Positions 46,595-53,847 of a stretch of DNA of 64,000 bases are shown piece by piece; within the stretch, counting starts at the first letter, position 1; every line of letters starts with the position of its first letter. The notes beneath the pieces were generated by a model, which was given only the letters and a program-made list of their open reading frames with translations, searched no databases and had not been told where the DNA came from. Source of the DNA: CAJXUU01 sp963975265 (lineage in GTDB: Bacteria; Bacteroidota; Bacteroidia; Chitinophagales; Saprospiraceae); assembly GCA_963975265.1 (NCBI GenBank), contig CAXBGT010000001.1, forward strand, positions 1 to 64,000, written 5' to 3'. The translations under genes were made by a program, and so were the position numbers.

Positions 46595-47611
46595 TTACAT
46601 CTTAAATCCAGCCTTTGCACTCACTTCTAGCATACGGTCTATACTTGCTACTCCTTTTTCGATTACCCAGTCCTCCAAAATTACTTCCGGTAATTCATAC
46701 TTCATAGCTAAGTATAGCTTCTCCATAGTATTACGCTTCATGTGAGGACATTCATTGCATGCACATGTGTTATTAGGCGGTGCTGGAATAAATACTTTAC
46801 CAGGGCTAGCAAGCTCCATTTGGTGTAGAATGCCTGATTCTGTAGCTACTATAAATTTATTTGCCTCGTTTTCCTTCGTATATCTCAGTAACTGACTAGT
46901 ACTCCCGATGAAATCCGCTCTATCCAAAATATGTTCTTCACATTCTGGATGGGCAATAAATTTAGCATCAGGATTTGCTACTTGTAGCTTTGTAATCTTT
47001 TCATTTGAAAAAATCTCGTGTACCATACATGCTCCGTTCCAAAGCACTAGATCACGACCTGTTTTCTTTTGTAACCAAGCCCCCAGGTTTTTATCTGGTG
47101 CAAAGATGATTCCTTTATCTTTTGGGATACTGTTTATAATCACTTCAGCATTTGATGAAGTGCAGCACACGTCTGTTAATGTCTTCAATTCTGCCGTACA
47201 GTTTATATAACTTACCACTACATGATCAGGATATTTCTCTTTGAATTTTTTGAACAAGTGTGGAGGACAACTATCTGCTAGAGAACAACCAGCTTTAAGA
47301 TCTGGAAGTAGTACTTTTTTATGCGGATTAAGCATTTTTGCGGTCTCAGCCATAAAGTGTACACCAGCAAATACTATTATCTGTGCGTCTGTACTTACTG
47401 CCTTTTGAGACAATCCAAGACTATCGCCAATATAATCCGCTACATCTTGAATCTCTGACTCTTGATAATAATGAGCTAAGACAATAGCATTTTTCTCTTT
47501 TTTAAGCTTTTCTATTTCCGCCACTAAATCAAGTGTTGGATCAATTTCTAGATCAAGAAACCCCTTACGGTTTAATTTTTCAGTTGCCGTTGCTAATGCT
47601 GCGTTACTCAT
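46595..47611 (-). CDS. nadA: Quinolinate synthase
   Basis: Iron-sulfur enzyme that condenses iminoaspartate with dihydroxyacetone phosphate to quinolinate, for NAD synthesis. Starting at ATG 47611, 338 aa, normal for the family; the frame stays open to 47815 but those codons are hydrophobic noise before MSNAALATATEK. The three conserved cluster cysteines are Cys109 (KAGCSLADSC), Cys195 (NGACMVHE) and Cys288 (CPHMKRN). Substrate-binding HYYQ at 47-50. nadB and nadC are not in the window. Confidence 0.95.
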   Translation of the reverse strand: MSNAALATATEKLNRKGFLDLEIDPTLDLVAEIEKLKKEKNAIVLAHYYQESEIQDVADYIGDSLGLSQKAVSTDAQIIVFAGVHFMAETAKMLNPHKKVLLPDLKAGCSLADSCPPHLFKKFKEKYPDHVVVSYINCTAELKTLTDVCCTSSNAEVIINSIPKDKGIIFAPDKNLGAWLQKKTGRDLVLWNGACMVHEIFSNEKITKLQVANPDAKFIAHPECEEHILDRADFIGSTSQLLRYTKENEANKFIVATESGILHQMELASPGKVFIPAPPNNTCACNECPHMKRNTMEKLYLAMKYELPEVILEDWVIEKGVASIDRMLEVSAKAGFKM

Positions 47612-47646
47612 ATGTATTAAATTGTGTTTATTATAAAAGTCAAACG

Positions 47647-47674
47647 CTAATATAGAAAAGTTGTTTTGTATCAA
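47647..47674 (-). promoter_or_regulatory. Possible nadA promoter
   Basis: Reverse strand TTGATAC (47668-47674), 13- to 17-bp spacer depending on how much of the -33 box is counted, then TATATTAG (47647-47654), close to the TAnnTTTG consensus, about 36 bp before the ATG. Confidence 0.35.
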
Positions 47675-47839
47675 TGTACTGCTATTCAAATTGTCGCTTC
47701 CATTACAGAAACACTTTAGCAAGCAATATAATTTCCAAATAAATAAATAAAATATACACACATATATCATAAAATCGGCAAAAGTTCGTTTATTACCGAT
47801 AATGTAAACAGTCATAGGGTGTCTGTTATATTAAATATT

Positions 47840-47878
47840 GCCTTGTCTGTGGAATCCTTTTCCGGCAAGGCATTTTTA
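47840..47878 (+). terminator. Hairpin with U-tract in a divergent promoter region
   Basis: TGCCTTG (47840-47846) pairs with CAAGGCA (47867-47873), followed by TTTTTATTTG. It looks like an intrinsic terminator on the plus strand but lies upstream of the rightward yifB-like gene, with no gene before it. It may end a short leader or small RNA, or attenuate the downstream gene. Confidence 0.45.
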
Positions 47879-47987
47879 TTTGTTGCTATTAGAACCAACA
47901 CCTTTTCGAGAAGAACACCCAAAGTCCGAGAAAAAATAGATAAATTAGGGTTTAAATCAATTCACATTACACAGACAACCAATTAAG

Positions 47988-49544
47988 ATGTTAGTTACAA
48001 CAAATGCCAGTGCGGTACAGGGTGTAGAGGCCCGAACAATTACAGTAGAAGTAAATGCAGGTGGTATAGTGCCACAGGGAAGTTCTTATTACACTATGGT
48101 AGGATTACCAGATAATGCGGTGAGAGAGGGCTTTAGCAGAATAGAAGCAGCTACAAAAAATATAGGATATAAGGTTTTGCGCCTAAAGTTGATTGTAAAT
48201 CTTGCACCTGCAGATATCAAAAAACAAGGCTCTTCTTATGACCTTCCATTAGCGTTGGCATCATTGGCCGCTACAAAACAGATCTTAGCTCCAGACTTAG
48301 ATCAGTATGTTATTATGGGAGAACTGGCTCTTGATGGAAGTCTCAGGCCTATCAAAGGAGCATTATCTATTGCTATACAAGCTCGAAAAGAGAAGTTTAA
48401 AGGACTAATTCTGCCAAAGCAAAATGCTAGAGAGGCAGCAATCGTCAATGACCTCGACGTTTATGGAATCGAAAATTTAAGAGAAGCAGTAGACTTCTTT
48501 GAAGGAGTAGGAGATCTAAAACCAACGGAGCACAATACTCGAGAAGAATTCGAAGATAACGAGATTAAATACACAGTTGATTTCAGTGATGTAAAAGGAC
48601 AAGAGAATATAAAACGTGCATTAGAAATAGCTGCTGCTGGTGGGCATAATGTGATACTCATCGGTCCTCCAGGTGCAGGTAAAACCATGCTAGCAAGAAG
48701 GCTCCCGACGATTCTCCCTCCACTTAATTTACATGAAGCATTAGATACTACTAAAATTCATTCTGTTGCGGGAGTACTACCTTCTAACTCTGCTTTAGTA
48801 TCGTCCAGACCATTCAGATCTCCACATCATACGATCAGTGATGTAGCTTTGGTCGGTGGAGGATCGAATCCTAATCCAGGAGAGATATCATTGGCGCACA
48901 ATGGGGTGCTTTTCTTAGATGAATTACCAGAATTTAAAAGATCGGTGTTGGAAGTTCTACGTCAGCCTATGGAAGAAAGAAAAGTTACTATTTCGAGAGC
49001 TAGAATTTCTGTTGATTACCCTGCTAGTTTTATGTTAGTTGCTAGCATGAATCCTTGCCCATGTGGATTTTACAATCATCCTGAGAAAGACTGCGTTTGT
49101 GGGCCTGGAGTTGTAAAAAAATATCTCACCAAAATATCTGGACCATTATTGGACAGGATCGACCTACATGTTGAGGTGACACCAGTTTCTTATGATGAAT
49201 TATCCAGTACCGAATTCAAAAGTGAGACTAGTGAAACAGTTACAGAACGGGTTGTAAAAGCACGAGATATCCAAAACAAAAGATTCGAAAAGTATTCAGA
49301 TATCAATAGTAATGCTCTCATGCCTAGCAGAATGGTAAGGGAAGTATGCGAATTAACCAAACCTGGTTCTGTTCTACTCAAAACAGCAATGGAAAAACTT
49401 CAACTTTCAGCACGTGCATATGATCGAATACTTAAAGTAGCGCGAACTTGTGCTGACCTTGGAGGATCAGAAAATATAAAGATTGAGCATCTAGCGGAAG
49501 CGATACAGTATAGAAGTCTTGACCGTGAAGGTTGGGCAGGGTAA
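47988..49544 (+). CDS. comM: YifB/ComM family Mg-chelatase-like AAA ATPase
   Basis: 518 aa. N-terminal Lon protease-like domain (about 1-180, without need for a catalytic dyad here) with GELALDGSLRPIKG, AAA domain with Walker A GPPGAGKT (226-233) and Walker B LFLDELPEF, and a C-terminal Mg-chelatase-like region with a zinc-binding-type cluster CPCGFYNHPEKDCVC. ComM drives branch migration during natural transformation in other bacteria. Convergent with the cysteine desulfurase gene, with only 2 bp between stops. Confidence 0.93.
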   Translation: MLVTTNASAVQGVEARTITVEVNAGGIVPQGSSYYTMVGLPDNAVREGFSRIEAATKNIGYKVLRLKLIVNLAPADIKKQGSSYDLPLALASLAATKQILAPDLDQYVIMGELALDGSLRPIKGALSIAIQARKEKFKGLILPKQNAREAAIVNDLDVYGIENLREAVDFFEGVGDLKPTEHNTREEFEDNEIKYTVDFSDVKGQENIKRALEIAAAGGHNVILIGPPGAGKTMLARRLPTILPPLNLHEALDTTKIHSVAGVLPSNSALVSSRPFRSPHHTISDVALVGGGSNPNPGEISLAHNGVLFLDELPEFKRSVLEVLRQPMEERKVTISRARISVDYPASFMLVASMNPCPCGFYNHPEKDCVCGPGVVKKYLTKISGPLLDRIDLHVEVTPVSYDELSSTEFKSETSETVTERVVKARDIQNKRFEKYSDINSNALMPSRMVREVCELTKPGSVLLKTAMEKLQLSARAYDRILKVARTCADLGGSENIKIEHLAEAIQYRSLDREGWAG

Positions 49545-49546
49545 AT

Positions 49547-50752
49547 TCACAAACTATCTATATCTATGCCATCCTTGAACATTTCCCAAATAGGATTTCT
49601 TTCTCTCATTTTGGCGACTCCCTTTTTCACCAAGTCGATCGCTCGCTCTATTTCATCTTCTGTCGTAAAGCGACCAAGACTAAACCGAATAGAGCTATGT
49701 GCCATATCTTCTCCAATGCCCAATGCCATCAATACATGTGATGGATCTATTGATGCTGAAGTACATGCAGAACCCGATGCTAATGCTATACTCTGATTAA
49801 AAGTAGACATAAGTCCTTCTCCTTCTACATACTTGAATGCAAGGTTTGTTACATGGGGGAGCCTATTTTTAGTATCACCATTGACATAAGTTTCTTCAAT
49901 GGTTAGTAATTCTGTCTCTAATCTGTCCCTAAGAGTTGATAGTCTTTCTGATTCTAATTCTAATACGTCTTTTGCTATCTCAGCCGCAGCTCCAAAACCT
50001 ACAATTCCCGGAACATTCAAAGTGCCAGATCGCATCTCTCTTTCATGACCTCCGCCATTTATTTGTTCGCTTACTTTTACCCTAGGGTTTTTATTACAAA
50101 CGTATATAGCACCAACCCCTTTTGGGCCATACATCTTGTGTGCTGCGAATGCCATAAGGTGTACTCCAACTTCTTTAGGATTCACTGGAATTTTACCCAC
50201 TGCTTGAGTTGCATCACTCATGAACAATACACCTCTACGTTTACATACTTCACCTATTTCTTTCATGGGTTGTATTACTCCGATTTCATTATTAGCCCAC
50301 ATGATTGATACAAGAATTGTTTTATCCGTAATTGCACTTTCTAGTTCTTCTAGATTAACCAAGCCTTTATTATCTACATCAAGGTACGTAACTACTCCTC
50401 CTTGTTTTTCTATCTTTTCACAAGTATCTAATACTGCCTTATGTTCTGACTTAAGTGTGATAATATGATTGCCCGACCTGTGGTACATCTCGAATATACC
50501 TTTAAGCGCAAGGTTATCGGATTCTGTTGCCCCACTCGTAAAAACTATTTCTTTTGGTTCTACTTGGATAAGGTCTGCAATTTGTTGACGTGCTATCTTG
50601 ACAGCTTCTTCTGCTTGCCAACCAAAGGGATGACTTCGGCTAGCTGCATTGCCAGGAATCTCGTAAAAGTATGGCAACATTTTGTCTACTACTCTGGGAT
50701 CAGTAGGAGTAGTAGCATTATAATCAAGGTATATCAAGTTGTTTTGCTTCAT
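49547..50752 (-). CDS. Cysteine desulfurase (NifS/IscS class V aminotransferase)
   Basis: 401 aa PLP enzyme that removes sulfur from cysteine for Fe-S cluster and thio-cofactor synthesis. PLP lysine is K206 in AAHKMYGPKG, catalytic Cys330 lies in SGSACTSAS, typical of group I (IscS/NifS-like). N-terminal YLDYNATTPTDP is also typical. No isc partner genes next to it. Read leftward, convergent with comM. Confidence 0.94.
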   Translation of the reverse strand: MKQNNLIYLDYNATTPTDPRVVDKMLPYFYEIPGNAASRSHPFGWQAEEAVKIARQQIADLIQVEPKEIVFTSGATESDNLALKGIFEMYHRSGNHIITLKSEHKAVLDTCEKIEKQGGVVTYLDVDNKGLVNLEELESAITDKTILVSIMWANNEIGVIQPMKEIGEVCKRRGVLFMSDATQAVGKIPVNPKEVGVHLMAFAAHKMYGPKGVGAIYVCNKNPRVKVSEQINGGGHEREMRSGTLNVPGIVGFGAAAEIAKDVLELESERLSTLRDRLETELLTIEETYVNGDTKNRLPHVTNLAFKYVEGEGLMSTFNQSIALASGSACTSASIDPSHVLMALGIGEDMAHSSIRFSLGRFTTEDEIERAIDLVKKGVAKMRERNPIWEMFKDGIDIDSL

Positions 50753-50829
50753 CGTTATTTCTTGTCATAAAAGTAAACACAAAAATCATCCTTTTTTGTA
50801 TTTTGGAAACTACTATCAAAAAGAAGAAT

Positions 50830-51873
50830 ATGAAACATCTAATAATTCTAATGGCTTTGTTTATTATAAGTTGCCAATCTAGTGATAAAAGTCCTGAAAG
50901 TCAACAGCCAGAACCTAATGCATACCTTGATAATTCTGGTAAAGAAGATCAATTTATGGGTGGCATTAAGATGGTAAAAGTCAATACACCCAAAGGAGAT
51001 TTTAAAGTCTGGACTAAGAGAGTTGGAAATAACCCGACTAAGAAAGTACTTCTTCTACATGGAGGACCAGGAATGACACATGAAATCTATGAATGTTTCG
51101 ATGGCTACTTCCCTCAAGAAAATATTGAATACTATTACTATGATCAATTAGGCTCATACTATAGTGATCAACCTGATGATTTGAGTCTTTGGGATCTACC
51201 AAGGTTCGTAGAAGAAGTAGAGCAAGTACGTATAGCACTCGGCTTAGACAAAAGCAATTTCTTTCTATATGGACAATCCTGGGGAGGAATCTTAGCTATG
51301 GAATACGCTCTCAAATATCAGGACAACCTTAAAGGCTTGGTGATTTCCAATATGATGGCCTCCATTCCAGATTACATGAAGTATTCTGATGAAGTACTCG
51401 CTCCAAAACTACCACCTGACGTACTCGCAGAAATCATGAAATATGAAAATGCTGAAGACTATAGCAATGAGCGTTACATGGAACTTGTGGTGAATCACTA
51501 TTATACAAGGCACATAATACGTATGGATCCAGAGAATTGGCCGGATCCAATCAACAGGGGATTCAAACATCTCAACCCAGATGTATATGTGACCATGCAA
51601 GGACCAAGTGAGTTTGGAGTAAAAGGTGACGCTACACTAAAAGCCTGGGATGTAAAAGATCAACTACACAAAATTAAAGTGCCTACTTTAACAATAGGCG
51701 CTGAATATGACACCATGGATCCAAAACACATGGAATGGATATCAAGTGAAGTGGAAAACGGTAGATACTTACATTGTCCAAACGGAAGTCACCTCTGCCA
51801 GTTTGATGATCAACAAAACTTTTTCAAAGGATTGACTAAGTTTATTAAAGATGTGGATAGCGGGGCATTCTAA
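50830..51873 (+). CDS. Proline iminopeptidase-like S33 hydrolase, lipoprotein
   Basis: 347 aa from ATG 50830 (an upstream TTG would spoil the signal). Lipobox ends at Cys15 (FIISC), so the enzyme is membrane-anchored outside the cytoplasm. Alpha/beta hydrolase with oxyanion motif HGGPG (77-81) and nucleophile GQSWGG (Ser150); the acid is likely in the AEYDTMDP segment and His in NGSHLCQF. Releases N-terminal proline from peptides in known relatives. Fits a peptide-using lifestyle with the POT transporters and M36 protease. Confidence 0.9.
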   Translation: MKHLIILMALFIISCQSSDKSPESQQPEPNAYLDNSGKEDQFMGGIKMVKVNTPKGDFKVWTKRVGNNPTKKVLLLHGGPGMTHEIYECFDGYFPQENIEYYYYDQLGSYYSDQPDDLSLWDLPRFVEEVEQVRIALGLDKSNFFLYGQSWGGILAMEYALKYQDNLKGLVISNMMASIPDYMKYSDEVLAPKLPPDVLAEIMKYENAEDYSNERYMELVVNHYYTRHIIRMDPENWPDPINRGFKHLNPDVYVTMQGPSEFGVKGDATLKAWDVKDQLHKIKVPTLTIGAEYDTMDPKHMEWISSEVENGRYLHCPNGSHLCQFDDQQNFFKGLTKFIKDVDSGAF

Positions 51874-51900
51874 CTATTCATTTAATCTTAAATCTCTGAA

Positions 51901-52305
51901 ATGGATATAAAAAGTTTCGCTCATATTGAAATCGCTAAAACCTATATTGATCTTTTAGAGAGGGGGGATATAACTGGCGTGATTTCGTTATTCTCTGATT
52001 CAGGGAAGGTCCATTCTCCTATCTATGGTGAGAAGGATGCTGGCGATTTTTATACTGATCTAGCTAATGATACCACTGAATCTAAATTAACCACCAATGG
52101 TATATTCGCAGAACCTAACTCGAATCGGGTAGCACTCTATTTCAACTACGAGTGGACGTTAAAAGACGGTAAGATCGTTAACTTTGACGTTGTTGATATT
52201 ATTGTTTTTGATGAAGAGGGAAAGATCTCCGAGTTGCGAATTATTTATGATACGGTGAAGAGCAGAGGGATGGTGCGTGATTTAGAACAATCCCAAAAAG
52301 TTTAG
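51901..52305 (+). CDS. NTF2/SnoaL-like small protein
   Basis: 134 aa, single alpha+beta cone fold: helical start (HIEIAKTYIDLLERGDI), then strands FSDSGKVHSPIYGEKDAG and IIVFDEEGKISELRIIYDT. Members are small cyclases, isomerases or binding proteins; no catalytic residue can be assigned. It begins 28 bp after the S33 peptidase gene and is likely in one transcript. Probably cytoplasmic. Confidence 0.75.
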   Translation: MDIKSFAHIEIAKTYIDLLERGDITGVISLFSDSGKVHSPIYGEKDAGDFYTDLANDTTESKLTTNGIFAEPNSNRVALYFNYEWTLKDGKIVNFDVVDIIVFDEEGKISELRIIYDTVKSRGMVRDLEQSQKV

Positions 52306-52388
52306 AAAATCAATTAGAATAACTACCATAATTGCTGATCAACAGTAACATGACTCCGGCTTTGTCAGCTACAAATATATCAGCGTAG

Positions 52389-52422
52389 CCCCATCCAAGA
52401 AATAATATTCTCTTTGATGGGG
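52389..52422. repeat. Hairpin of unknown role
   Basis: CCCCATC (52389-52395) and GATGGGG (52416-52422) form a perfect 7-bp stem, extended by AAGA/TCTT pairing inside. No T-run follows. It lies in the 237-bp gap between the NTF2-like gene and the SusCD terminator. Confidence 0.4.
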
Positions 52423-52486
52423 ATAAGGGGGTGGACTAACGCACCCCATGACGTGTTTCTATGGATTTAGATACTCCCAAAATAAA

Positions 52487-52516
52487 AATGGTCACCTTTT
52501 TACAAAGGCGACCATT
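52487..52516 (-). terminator. Terminator of the SusCD operon
   Basis: AATGGTCACC (52487 on) pairs with GGCGACCATT to 52516, with one mismatch in an 11-bp stem. T-runs follow on both sides, so it can act for both strands; it lies 27 bp past the susD-like stop. Confidence 0.75.
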
Positions 52517-52542
52517 CATATTTTTCTAATAATATCTAATTA

Positions 52543-53826
52543 TTATTGAGGTTCAGAAACGGGTCTAGGTAATTGTACCCAAACGTCATCACCTACTCTA
52601 TCAATAGGCAGTTCTGATAATTTACCGAATCTTCTCATGTCTATCCATCTGTGACCTTCTCCGAAAAGAGAATATCTTCTTTGGTATAGTACTTCATTTA
52701 TCAGTGCAGCATCAGTAGTTGCTCCAGTGTAATCAGCAACACCGTTATTACTTCTGATTGTATTGATTATTGATACCGCTTTACCATTATCAGATCCGAT
52801 ATTAGCTTCTGCATTGATCAACATCAACTCTGCTCTTGTGATAAAAGGAACAAAGTCTCCATTTGACTTGTAAACCCATACATCATATGTTCCGCTTAGT
52901 CCATCAAGTGACAATGTGTCTCTTTCTAAAACTTTTGCTAATCTAGCATCTCCAGCTTCTGCATCTGCTGCATAAGAAGGGTGTGCGATTATAGCATCCG
53001 CTTGACCAGGAACTCTGAAAAGATTATTTAAAAAATCTCCCCCAGCAGAAGAATAAAATCTTGATGGGTTAGACACATCATCCGTCATAAATGAACCTGC
53101 CAGCCTTGAAACAGCATCAGACTTATTACCTAAGTACAAGGCAATTCTTGCACTTAAAGCTCTGTTGAACTTGGCAAAAGTAGCTGGTGTATTAAAGTCA
53201 GCCATTGCTGAAGATAAATTAAATGCAAATTCAGATCCACTAAGATCACTATTGGCTTCATCTAATAATGCTAGGATGTCTGCTAATGCTTCATTGTAAG
53301 ATCTGAATGGTCCTAAGTTATCAATATCTGATACATCCGTTCTGATACCATTGTCAAATTGAAGATTGGCAACAAGACTTAGTTCATAGGCCTGAAATGT
53401 TTTAGCAAATCCCAGGTAACCTTTTAGTTCAGCTGCTGTTATACTAGAAGAGACCGATGCTGCATCAATTAATACATTCAAGTTCTTTACGTTTCTATAC
53501 CTACCAAAATATGGTCTAGTTCCATAAAATCCTGCATTATCAAGCGTAGCATCTCCTTTTCCCAATAGCTCTCCAGTATATCTAGGATCTGATCCAGTGA
53601 AGAAGTAATACTCTCTTCCGATGATAGATACTACATCATAGTAAAATCCTACCTCTTGTCTAAGTAGATCTTCTGATCCAGTAACAAGTGTTTGTAATTC
53701 ACTTTTGTTTGCATCCAATAATACTCCCTCGATACTAGGACCATTCGGATTTGGTAGCTCATCTATGTTACAACTGCATATTGAAAATGCCAATGTAACT
53801 AGAAATATATATTTTATTTGTTTCAT
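52543..53826 (-). CDS. SusD/RagB-like nutrient-binding outer-membrane lipoprotein
   Basis: 427 aa. Lipoprotein signal with the Cys at 17 or 19 (FSICSCNIDE), then helical TPR-like SusD fold with LGFAKTFQAYELSLVANLQF and the C-terminal RRYSLFGEGHRWIDMRRFG, the usual end of the family. It caps the SusC pore and binds substrate. Short for the family (often about 500-600 aa). Follows the SusC gene by 21 bp, an operon. No glycoside hydrolase, regulator or other PUL gene lies nearby. Confidence 0.93.
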   Translation of the reverse strand: MKQIKYIFLVTLAFSICSCNIDELPNPNGPSIEGVLLDANKSELQTLVTGSEDLLRQEVGFYYDVVSIIGREYYFFTGSDPRYTGELLGKGDATLDNAGFYGTRPYFGRYRNVKNLNVLIDAASVSSSITAAELKGYLGFAKTFQAYELSLVANLQFDNGIRTDVSDIDNLGPFRSYNEALADILALLDEANSDLSGSEFAFNLSSAMADFNTPATFAKFNRALSARIALYLGNKSDAVSRLAGSFMTDDVSNPSRFYSSAGGDFLNNLFRVPGQADAIIAHPSYAADAEAGDARLAKVLERDTLSLDGLSGTYDVWVYKSNGDFVPFITRAELMLINAEANIGSDNGKAVSIINTIRSNNGVADYTGATTDAALINEVLYQRRYSLFGEGHRWIDMRRFGKLSELPIDRVGDDVWVQLPRPVSEPQ

Positions 53827-53847
53827 AAGTTTCTATTTATTTCTTAA

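Noticed and set aside
46595..47815. Longer version of nadA starting at 47815
   Set aside because: The extra 68 codons are unlike NadA and cover a probable promoter; ATG at 47611 gives the normal length.
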